A stretch of 64,000 nucleotides of DNA, from NCBI RefSeq assembly GCF_022414535.1, contig NZ_JADWYM010000028.1:24663-88662 (forward strand), given 5' to 3'. The position numbers and the translations under genes are program-made. Shown piece by piece: positions 31,484-39,524 of this stretch; positions within the stretch are counted from its first letter, which is position 1, and each line of letters starts with the position of its first letter. Under the pieces are notes generated by a model. That model did not search any database. It was not told the origin of the DNA and saw only the letters and a list, made by a program, of their open reading frames with translations. Source of the stretch: Streptomyces sp. MUM 2J (lineage in GTDB: Bacteria; Actinomycetota; Actinomycetes; Streptomycetales; Streptomycetaceae).

Positions 31484-34400
31484 ATGACCGAGACCGGAAT
31501 GGGCGGCATCAGCCGGGAGAATCCACTGGAGCAGGTGGCCCGCCTGCTGGAGACCGCCGAGCAGCCTCCGGCGGAGGGGGGCGAGTGGGTGCCGGCCGAC
31601 GGCCGGGGGGCGGCGGGGCCGATCCCCGTGGCACTGGAGGAAGCCGAGGAACTGCTTGCCGCGCTGTGCGGCACGGTCACGGACGCCGGGCAGCGCGACG
31701 CGTTGTACGGGATGTCCCTGGCGGCCGCGGCGATACGCTGCACGCTGGGACCGGCCGGTTACCGGCTCGGCCGCCTTCGGGAGCGGTTCGCCACCCTGTG
31801 CACGCTCGCCGCTGACCAGTGCGGCGACGACGGACCGGAACCCGAGCTCCTCGCGAAGGTCGACCTGACCTGCGAGTGGGCCTTCCGTGTGGCCGAGCGC
31901 TGGAGCCGTACCCTGCCCGGTGCGGCACGTGAGGCGGACGCTGACCTGACCGTCTCTCTGCTGGGTGGTCTTCTGGACGGACCGGACGGGCACCTCGTCG
32001 CCGAACCGACGCGGTGCCGGGCCGTCCTCGGCCTCGTCCTGTCGGACCGGTCACGGCGCGCGGAACACCGCAGCCCGGAACGGCTCGCCGACCGCCGGAA
32101 CGCCCTCGCCCTGCTCGACGCCGCGAGGACTGCCGACGATCTCGATCCCCTGCTGTGGCCCGACGTGACCTTCGACTTCGTGCAGCTCTCCGCTCTGGAG
32201 CTCGATGACCGCGTCGGCACCGGCCCGTCCCCTTCCGCGGCGGCGGCCGGGGCCGAGGAAGCGATCGTCCTCCTCGACCTGACGCTGGCGCTGCTCGACG
32301 GCGGCACCTCGGCGGATCCGGCGGAACTGGGCGTGCTCCTGTGCGACCTGCTGCTCGAACTCTCCACCGCGCAACGGCATCAGGGGCGGGCCGTCGACTG
32401 GTTCCGGGCGGTGCTCGCTCGTCCCGGCCTGCCGGACGGGACGAGGATCGAACTGAAGCGGGGGCTGGTTCACGCCCTGTGCCTGCGCTCCGAGGAGAAC
32501 CGGCACGCGCAGCGGCCCGGCGACCCCGTCCCGGCGCAGGATCGCGCGGCCGCCGTCGAGCTGCTGGAGGAGGTGCTGGCGGCCCATCCCGCCATGCCGC
32601 CGGCGGACCGGTCCGGTCCCGGGGAGCGCGCCGCCGGTACGGCCGAGGACCCCACGACTCATGGAGCCCCGGTGGACGACGAGTTCGTGGCGTACTTCGA
32701 CAGCCTCGTCCAACTGCTCTGGCTGGACCTGTCGGAAGGCGTGCTGGGGGACCGGGGGCACGACCGGCTCGCGGTGTGCGTGCGGCAGCTCGTACCGCTG
32801 ATCGGGCCCGAGGACGACGACCGGGCAGCGGCCGTGCTCAAGGCCGCGATCGTGCTCGGTCAGCGCGCCGTACGACGCGGGCTGCCGCTGGCCCACGGTC
32901 TCGCCGACCAGGCCGTCCTGAACGGGCGGCAGAACCCCTCCATGGCCCTCGAACACACCGCGCCGCACGTGGTGGCGGATGTCCGCGAAGCCGTCGACCT
33001 GCTGCGCACCGGAACGGGGCTCTATCCGCATGACGACGAACTCCACCTGTACGCACAGGGGTTCCTCGGCGTCGCGCTGTTGCTGGACTTCGCGTGCCGA
33101 CTGCCCGTGGCCGAACCCGCCGTACTGCGCGAGGGGCTGCGCTGCATGCGGGTGGCGATGGAACGTCTGCCCGAGCGCGACGGACTGGGGGACGCCGACT
33201 TCAGGGGTGCGTTCCTCATCGCCCTGATGTACCGGGTCTGGTACACGGAGCCCTTCCTGCGCGCGTGGACCGACCGGAACGGCCCTGGGGTGCCCGACGT
33301 GTCCGGGTTCCCGACCGTCGAGGACGACGTGCAGTTGCTCGATGCGGTACTGGGCGCGTCCGACGAGGAGGAGGAGCCCCTGCTCGCCTTCCTCTTCGTC
33401 ATGGTGCGGCTGCTGCGTTCCCCAGGCGTTCCGCCCTCCGTGGCGGATTCCCGGGCGTGGTCGGAACGGCTTCGGCGGGCCGTCCCCCGGCTGGGGGCCG
33501 AGGCGACCGGACTGCGGGTGATCATGCTGGGTGTCGCAGGCGTCCTCGGGCTCCGCCTCGAGGAGGAGGGCAAGGCCACCGGCGTCGAGCGGCAGGCCGC
33601 ACGGACAGCGCTCAGGGAGGCGCTCTCCCTTCTCCCCCAAGAATCGCCACTGCGTCCACCGGTGGTGGCTGCTCTGGACCGGCTCGGCACCGGCGACGTC
33701 AGGCGGTTGCTCGGGCTCTTCCTGGGTGTTTCGACGAGGGCGGAACCGGACGGGGCGGGACGGGAACCGGCAGAGGACGCACGGGGAGCCCGCGGTGCGC
33801 CTCCGGCGCCGGACGGCAGGCCCCCAACCGGAGATTCGCCCGTGGCGGCCGTCCTGCCCGGGCCGCAGAGCAGAACCCCGGCGCACGTCGACGGCAGCCC
33901 GGGCCCGCCCAGCGGTCCGGCGGCCCCTCGCACAGCCCCGGTGCTCGACCTCGACGCCGCCGTTCTGCTCGGCGACGGCACGCCCGACCCCTTCGCGGTA
34001 CCGGCCACCCGGGTGGCCGAACTGGTCGGGACCGACGAGCCGATGAGCGCGCCCGCCACCGCGACCCTGGCCGTGCTGCACCACCACCGCTGGTTGCGGG
34101 ACCGCGACGGCCAGGACCTGGAGACGGCTGTCGCCCTGGCGCGCAGCGCGGTGGCCGCTGTCGGCCGGGCCCACACCCCGGTCTCCGCCAAGAGCGCCCT
34201 GGCGGACCGCTGCTCCGAGTTCCTGGCCCGGCTGCTCCTCGACCGGCACCTGATTCTCGGTGACCGCACCGACCTCGACGCAGCCGCCCGCGTCTACGGA
34301 GCGCTGCTCGAACGCACTTCCGAGGACGTGGTACTGCCCCCGCTGTGCGCGCTTCTCGCCGCCTCGGGCGACCCCAGGGTGCCCGCGCGCCTCTTCCGGC

Positions 34401-36748
34401 CGGTGCCCTCGCAGTGGACGGCACCCTTCCGTGCCGAACTGCTCGCCGTCGTCTGGGCGGGACCGGCGGCGCACGCCGCCCTGAGCGGCTCCGCGTCCGC
34501 AGCCGAGGACGCCGCGAACGCGCTCCACCTGCTTCCGGAGGGGCACCCCCGGCGCCCGGCCCTGCGTGGTGAGCTGATCCGGCGCGAGCTGGAGCAGGCC
34601 GTCGCCATGGGCGACCTGGCGGCCGCGCGAGCCGCCGCCGGGGAACTCCTCGACGTTGCCACGTCCTGCCCCGAGGAGGGCATGCAGCGGCCCAGCCTGC
34701 TCCTCAGGGCCGCGGCGACGCTCTGCGACCTGTACCGGGCGGAGGGTGCCCACGGGGCGGACACCGGCCATCCGCGCCACGAACACGACCACGCCGTCGA
34801 CGCTCTGCTGGACCGCACCGTCACCGTGCTCGGCGCCGAAACCGAGCAAGGCTCGCACGGATACCACGGCTCCCGCAGCCGCTGCGCGTACGGCCTGGGT
34901 GTCCTGCTGCTGACCCGCTACGGGCGCGGCGGTGACGCCGCGGACCTCCGCCGCGCGCTGCGGGTGCTGCGCGACCGGTGGGCGGTGCTGCACACCGCCC
35001 CGGGCGACCCGCTCGCCCGTGCGGTCCTCCGGGCGCTCGCCGAGGCGCACCGCGCCCACGGCCCCGCTGACGCCGGGCACCGCCGGGATTCCCGGGACAC
35101 GGCGCGGTCGCTGCTGAACGCGCACGGCCGCGCGGTCCTGCTCCAGTCCGGCACGGGACACGCTCTTGAGGTCGCCCGCGCGGTCGCGTCCGACATGCTC
35201 CGCCTGGTGCGCTGGAGTCTGGAGGACGGGGAGCCCCGGACGGCGTACGAGGCACTGGAACTCGGACGCGGGCTGGTCCTCAACGCCGCCACCGTCAGCG
35301 TCACGGTGCCCGAGCTGCTGCGCGACGGCGGCCACAGCGACCTGGCCCGGCACTGGGAGGACGCGGCGGGCGGCGGCGGGCGGCACGTCGTGCCCGACGG
35401 GCTGCGCCGCCAGGTCCTGGAGGCGTTCGCCGGGAGCGCGGCCGAGAGGCGGCTGGTGTCCGCGCCGAACCCGGGCCAGGTCGGCCAGGCGCTGCGCCGT
35501 CTCGCGCGCGACGCACTGGTCTACCTCGTGCCCGGCGAGTACGCGGAAGCGGGCGGAGGCACCGGCGGCACGACGGCCACCGGGCACGCGGTGGTCGTCG
35601 GTGCCACCGGCGTGGTGGAAGCGCTCGCACTGCCGGGCCTCGTCGTCTCCACGGACGGTCCGCTCGGCGCCTACGACCGTGCCGCCGACGCCTTCCGCAG
35701 CACAGCCCGCGCCGACGACCGGCCCGCTCCGGGCGATCCGGAGGTCATGCACGCCCATCACGAACGCCGGCTCGCGCGCCTGGAGCGGAAGTGGCGGGAC
35801 GCGCTCGACGCGCTGTGCTCCTGGGCGGGCGAGGTGGCGATGGGCCCCGTGCTGTCCGCCTCCCGCAGTCGGCTCGGCCGCACGCCCCGGCTGGTGCTGG
35901 CGCCGGTGGGGGCGCTCGGTGCGGTGCCGTGGCACGCGGCCCGCTGCTCGGACGGCCCGACCGGTGCGGCATACGCCTGCCAGCGGGCACTGCTGCAGTA
36001 CTGTGCCACCGCCCGCCAGCTCATGGAGGTGGCCGACCGGCCCCGCACCCGGCTCGGCGCGGGGCCGGTGGCCGTGGTCGCCGACCCGCAGGGCTCCTGG
36101 CGGATGCACCGGGAGGCGGCGCTGGTCGGCTCGATGTACGAGGGAACACGGGTCGTCGGCGGCCTCGGCGGGCACGCCCCCGCCGACGCGCCTCCGCCGC
36201 TGCCTCCCGTGCCCGAGTCCCTGCGCGCGCTCCTGCCCGGCCGCAGCCGGGTTCCAGCCGCCCTGCTTCACGTCAACTGTCACGCGGACACCGGGCGTTC
36301 GCCCGCGGACTCGGTACTCCGGCTCGGAACCGGGCACCGCATCACGGTCGCGGACGTGCTCGCGGGGGCCGCCGACCGCGACCCCGGGACGCCCGGGGGG
36401 ATCGTCGTCCTCGCCAACTGCACCAGCGATCTGACCGTGAGCGACCACGACGAGGCGCTCACACTGGCCACGGCCTTCCTCGGCGCCGGCGCCACCGCGG
36501 TGGTCGGGTCACGCTGGGACGTGGCCGACGATCCGCGCACCACCGCGCTGATGCTCGTCCTCCATCACCGGCTGCGGGCCGGAGACCCGGCCGGAGAGGC
36601 GTTGCGGGCCGCCCAGTTGTGGATGCTGGACCCACATCGGACCGTGCCGGGCGAACTCGAAGCGTATGCCGATGTGTTCAGGGAAGCGGACCGGCGCGGT
36701 CTGGATGAGCTGGAGGTGTGGTCCGCTTTCGCGCACCACGGGCAGTAG
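31484..36748 (+). CDS. Giant CHAT-domain protease with TPR-like N-terminus
   Basis: This is a 1754-residue soluble protein. The first 1350 residues are helical and Leu/Ala/Arg-rich with weak TPR-like periodicity. The last 350 form a caspase-like CHAT domain (LVLAPVGALGAVPWHAARCS, HVNCHADTGRSPADSVLRLG, GIVVLANCTSDLTVSDHDEA, TAVVGSRWDVADDPRTT). The catalytic pair is complete: His1600 (36281) and Cys1646 (36419). CHAT proteases act in death and conflict pathways, for example as caspase-like gasdermin or effector activators. ATG 31484 was chosen because GGGGTGGGGA lies just before it; an ATG at 31457 is possible. The gene is divergent from the RES pair across a 224-bp promoter region, so co-regulation is likely. 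Confidence 0.9.
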   Translation: MTETGMGGISRENPLEQVARLLETAEQPPAEGGEWVPADGRGAAGPIPVALEEAEELLAALCGTVTDAGQRDALYGMSLAAAAIRCTLGPAGYRLGRLRERFATLCTLAADQCGDDGPEPELLAKVDLTCEWAFRVAERWSRTLPGAAREADADLTVSLLGGLLDGPDGHLVAEPTRCRAVLGLVLSDRSRRAEHRSPERLADRRNALALLDAARTADDLDPLLWPDVTFDFVQLSALELDDRVGTGPSPSAAAAGAEEAIVLLDLTLALLDGGTSADPAELGVLLCDLLLELSTAQRHQGRAVDWFRAVLARPGLPDGTRIELKRGLVHALCLRSEENRHAQRPGDPVPAQDRAAAVELLEEVLAAHPAMPPADRSGPGERAAGTAEDPTTHGAPVDDEFVAYFDSLVQLLWLDLSEGVLGDRGHDRLAVCVRQLVPLIGPEDDDRAAAVLKAAIVLGQRAVRRGLPLAHGLADQAVLNGRQNPSMALEHTAPHVVADVREAVDLLRTGTGLYPHDDELHLYAQGFLGVALLLDFACRLPVAEPAVLREGLRCMRVAMERLPERDGLGDADFRGAFLIALMYRVWYTEPFLRAWTDRNGPGVPDVSGFPTVEDDVQLLDAVLGASDEEEEPLLAFLFVMVRLLRSPGVPPSVADSRAWSERLRRAVPRLGAEATGLRVIMLGVAGVLGLRLEEEGKATGVERQAARTALREALSLLPQESPLRPPVVAALDRLGTGDVRRLLGLFLGVSTRAEPDGAGREPAEDARGARGAPPAPDGRPPTGDSPVAAVLPGPQSRTPAHVDGSPGPPSGPAAPRTAPVLDLDAAVLLGDGTPDPFAVPATRVAELVGTDEPMSAPATATLAVLHHHRWLRDRDGQDLETAVALARSAVAAVGRAHTPVSAKSALADRCSEFLARLLLDRHLILGDRTDLDAAARVYGALLERTSEDVVLPPLCALLAASGDPRVPARLFRPVPSQWTAPFRAELLAVVWAGPAAHAALSGSASAAEDAANALHLLPEGHPRRPALRGELIRRELEQAVAMGDLAAARAAAGELLDVATSCPEEGMQRPSLLLRAAATLCDLYRAEGAHGADTGHPRHEHDHAVDALLDRTVTVLGAETEQGSHGYHGSRSRCAYGLGVLLLTRYGRGGDAADLRRALRVLRDRWAVLHTAPGDPLARAVLRALAEAHRAHGPADAGHRRDSRDTARSLLNAHGRAVLLQSGTGHALEVARAVASDMLRLVRWSLEDGEPRTAYEALELGRGLVLNAATVSVTVPELLRDGGHSDLARHWEDAAGGGGRHVVPDGLRRQVLEAFAGSAAERRLVSAPNPGQVGQALRRLARDALVYLVPGEYAEAGGGTGGTTATGHAVVVGATGVVEALALPGLVVSTDGPLGAYDRAADAFRSTARADDRPAPGDPEVMHAHHERRLARLERKWRDALDALCSWAGEVAMGPVLSASRSRLGRTPRLVLAPVGALGAVPWHAARCSDGPTGAAYACQRALLQYCATARQLMEVADRPRTRLGAGPVAVVADPQGSWRMHREAALVGSMYEGTRVVGGLGGHAPADAPPPLPPVPESLRALLPGRSRVPAALLHVNCHADTGRSPADSVLRLGTGHRITVADVLAGAADRDPGTPGGIVVLANCTSDLTVSDHDEALTLATAFLGAGATAVVGSRWDVADDPRTTALMLVLHHRLRAGDPAGEALRAAQLWMLDPHRTVPGELEAYADVFREADRRGLDELEVWSAFAHHGQ

Positions 36749-36763
36749 CCGTGCCGGGCGGAG

Positions 36764-37369
36764 TCAGGGCGCCGCGTCGTCGATGCTGAGGTCGCGGCGC
36801 ATCGTCCGGCGCAGTTCGGCCAGCACCGCCCAGGCGGCCTGGACCCGCTCCTCGCACTCGGACGGGGCCGGGGTGCAGGGTGCGTCGACCAGTGACCGTT
36901 TCAGCGCGCCGTAGTCGTCGTTCAGCCTGCGGCTCACCGCCGACGCCGCGTCGAGGACGGGACCCGGCAGTAGCATCTGCGCTTCGGCGTAGCTCGCACG
37001 GAAGGCCGTGCGAGCCTCTTCCAGAGCCTCGGCGTGCTCGTCGATGCCAGCGCCGGCGCGCAGCCCGTGCAGCACGCTGATCTGTGCGGTCTGGTAGTGC
37101 CGGGCCGCGGTGTTGAAGGCGACGTAGCAGGCACGCAACCGGGCGCGGGCCTCAGCCCGGTGCGACGCGGCCCGCTGCTCGCGGGCGTCCGCCAGCTCCA
37201 GCGCACGCATCCGCTCGTCGTGTGCCCGGTCCTCCGCGCGCTGCCCGCGCAGCGAGTCGATCTCCATCAGCTTGACGCGGTCAGCCCTGACCTGGGTCAC
37301 GAGCGCCGCGCTCAGGGTGCCCACCACGCCGACGACCGCCACCAGGAGCGGTAACCAGGTCTGCGCCAC
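36764..37369 (-). CDS. Small membrane-anchored coiled-coil protein
   Basis: The 201-residue protein has one N-terminal transmembrane helix (WLPLLVAVVGVVGTLSAALV, about 5-26), then a charged coiled-coil (about 35-90) and a helical C-terminus. GTG 37369 has GGGGGAAG about 5 nt upstream, which fixes the start. A TTA codon at residue 6 (37352-37354) suggests bldA control. Proteins of this build are common in Streptomyces beside signalling or defence genes, but I know of no defined function. It is convergent with the CHAT gene, 15 bp apart. Confidence 0.72.
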   Translation of the reverse strand: MAQTWLPLLVAVVGVVGTLSAALVTQVRADRVKLMEIDSLRGQRAEDRAHDERMRALELADAREQRAASHRAEARARLRACYVAFNTAARHYQTAQISVLHGLRAGAGIDEHAEALEEARTAFRASYAEAQMLLPGPVLDAASAVSRRLNDDYGALKRSLVDAPCTPAPSECEERVQAAWAVLAELRRTMRRDLSIDDAAP

Positions 37370-37850
37370 GTCGCTTCCCCCGTTTCCCTGCGCCAGGTCG
37401 CCGAGCGGCGCCTGGGTCCTGCGCCTTTCGTGGGCCGGAGTCGGCTTCCGCAGACGTCCGTACCCGCTGGGCGCGTCGTTCAGCCCCTTGCCGGAGACCG
37501 CGGGCGGACGCCGAACGCGGTACGCCGCACACCGGTGGCAGGAAGGCACGTACACCGCGATCGAGAACGGCCGCGGGCGTTCGGGTTCACCGGGCGTGCC
37601 GCCCCTGACGCGTCCCCGGCCACGCCGCCCCCTCCCCCTCGCCGTCATCCGAACGCCATTGTGCGGTCGGCTCGACCTGGTTGTCCCGGAAAGCACACTC
37701 CCGGTGCAGCTGCCCGGTGGACGAGAAGGGCCGGGAGCCGGGCCGCCTCCCGTCCGACGGGGCGAGCCCGGCGGACCGCGGCGCGGCGGAAGGCGCCCGG
37801 TCAGCACGGGTCCGATGCCGGCCACCCCGCCGGTGCGCGCGGCTCCCCGC
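37370..37850. other. Non-coding gap at the island edge
   Basis: This 481-bp stretch has no credible gene. Open frames on both strands read as Arg/Pro-rich shadow peptides. No repeat, attachment site or strong hairpin was seen. Confidence 0.5.
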
Positions 37851-39419
37851 TCAGGCTGCCCCGGCCTCCAGGACCGCCATGGCCGCGTTGTGCCCCGGAA
37901 CCCCGCTGACCCCTCCGCCGCGCACGGCACCCGCCCCGCACAGGAGGACGTTGGCGTGCCGGGTCTCCACGCCCCACCGTCCGGTGCCGTCCTGGGCGTG
38001 GGGCCAGGCCAGGTCCCGGTGGAAGATGTTGCCGCCGGGCAGCCCGAGATCGCGCTCCAGGTCCAGCGGGGACTTGGCCTCCAGGCAGGGGCGGCCGTCG
38101 GCGTCGGTGGCCAGACAGTCGGTGATCGGCTCGGCGAGGTGGGCGTCGAGCTGGGCGAGGGTCGCTTTGAGCAGTTCCCCGCGCACGGCGTCGTTGTCAC
38201 GGGCGAAGAGCCGTGCGGGGGTGTGCAGACCGAAGAGGGTGAGCGTCTGGAACCCCCGTTCGGCCAGGTCGGGGGCGAGGATGGAGGGGTCGGTCAGCGA
38301 GTGGCAGTAGATCTCCGAGGGCGGCGCCGCCGGCAGCTCTCCGGCCGCGGCCCGGGCATGGGCGGCGGCCAGTTGCTCGTAGCCCTCGGCGATGTGGAAG
38401 GTCCCCGAGAAGGCCTCGCGCGGGTCGACGGACGTGTCCCGCAGCCGCGGCAGCCGTTCGAGCAGCATGTTCACCTTCAGCTGGGCGCCCTCGGCGGGTT
38501 CGGGTGGGGTGTCGCCGGTCAGCTCGGCCAGTTGCTGCGGCGACGCGCCGACCAGGACGTGCCGTGCGGCGACGGTGACCTCGCTGTCGGCGGTCCGGTA
38601 CGTCACCTGGGCGTGGTGGCCGTCGGTGTCGATCCGTAGCGCCTCGTGTCCCGTGGCGAGGACCGCGCCCGCGCCGCGGGCCGCGTCGGCGAGGGCGTCG
38701 GTGAGGGCGCCCATGCCGCCGACCGGGACGTCCCAGTCACCCGTGCCGCCGCCGATGACGTGGTAGAGGAAGCAGCGGTTCTGCTTCAGCGAGGGGTCGT
38801 GGGCGTCGGCGAAGGTGCCGATGAGGGCGTCGGTGAGGACGACGCCACGCACCAGGTCGTCATGGAAGCCCTCCTCGATCGCCACGCCGATCGGCTCCTC
38901 GAACAGCATCCGCCAGGCTCGCTCGTCGCCGACGCGGCGGCGCAGTTCCGACCGGGTGGGCAGCGGCTGCGTGAGCGTGGGGAAGACGCGCTCGGCGACG
39001 CCGCGGGTCATGCCGTAGAACCGGCGCCAGGACTCGTACTCGCGTTCGCTGCCGGTCAGTCGCGCGAACGCGTCCCGGGTGCGCTTCTCACCACCGCCGA
39101 CCAGCAGCCCCGTCGGCCGTCCGGCCCGCTCGACGGGCGTGTACGAGGACACCGTCCGCTTCCGCGCCCGGAAGTCCAGGCCGAGGTCCCGCACGATCTT
39201 CGCCGGAAGCAGGCTCACCAGGTAGGAGTACCGGGACAGCCGCGCGTCGACGCCGGCGAACGGCCGCGTGGACACCGCGGCGCCGCCGGTGCCCGCCAGC
39301 CGCTCCAGCAGCAGCACCGACCTCCCGGCACGGGCCAGATAGGCGGCGGCGACGAGACCGTTGTGTCCTCCGCCGACGATGACGGCGCCGTAGCTGCGGT
39401 GCGTGCGGGATGCGGACAT
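37851..39419 (-). CDS. FAD-dependent phytoene-dehydrogenase-like oxidoreductase
   Basis: The 522-residue flavoprotein of the carotenoid desaturase/amine oxidase type has the dinucleotide motif VIVGGGHNGLVAAAYLARAG near residue 14, followed by ERLAGTGGAA. The C-terminal FAD segment VLLCGAGAVRGGGVSGVPGHNAA is also present. COG1233-type enzymes act on isoprenoid or other lipid substrates. No crt genes are nearby, so a carotenoid role is not supported. ATG 39419 was used; an upstream GTG at 39434 is an alternative. It lies 105 bp downstream of the kinase-TPR gene on the same strand. Confidence 0.87.
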   Translation of the reverse strand: MSASRTHRSYGAVIVGGGHNGLVAAAYLARAGRSVLLLERLAGTGGAAVSTRPFAGVDARLSRYSYLVSLLPAKIVRDLGLDFRARKRTVSSYTPVERAGRPTGLLVGGGEKRTRDAFARLTGSEREYESWRRFYGMTRGVAERVFPTLTQPLPTRSELRRRVGDERAWRMLFEEPIGVAIEEGFHDDLVRGVVLTDALIGTFADAHDPSLKQNRCFLYHVIGGGTGDWDVPVGGMGALTDALADAARGAGAVLATGHEALRIDTDGHHAQVTYRTADSEVTVAARHVLVGASPQQLAELTGDTPPEPAEGAQLKVNMLLERLPRLRDTSVDPREAFSGTFHIAEGYEQLAAAHARAAAGELPAAPPSEIYCHSLTDPSILAPDLAERGFQTLTLFGLHTPARLFARDNDAVRGELLKATLAQLDAHLAEPITDCLATDADGRPCLEAKSPLDLERDLGLPGGNIFHRDLAWPHAQDGTGRWGVETRHANVLLCGAGAVRGGGVSGVPGHNAAMAVLEAGAA

Positions 39420-39524
39420 GGTTCTTGGTAACACGGATGCCCCGGGGCGACCAGAGGGACTCCGGGGGACCTGACGGCTCGTCTTCCGGCTTCCGGCTCA
39501 GGAGTGCGGGACGGCGCGTTCCGG

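Noticed and set aside
32051..36448. A 1465-codon frame antisense to the CHAT gene
   Set aside because: The plus strand encodes an intact CHAT domain, and the minus frame has shadow composition and no start context.
37370..37850. Possible small gene or attachment site at the right edge of the island
   Set aside because: Open frames are Arg/Pro-rich shadows, and there is no tRNA, direct repeat or integrase to support an integration site.
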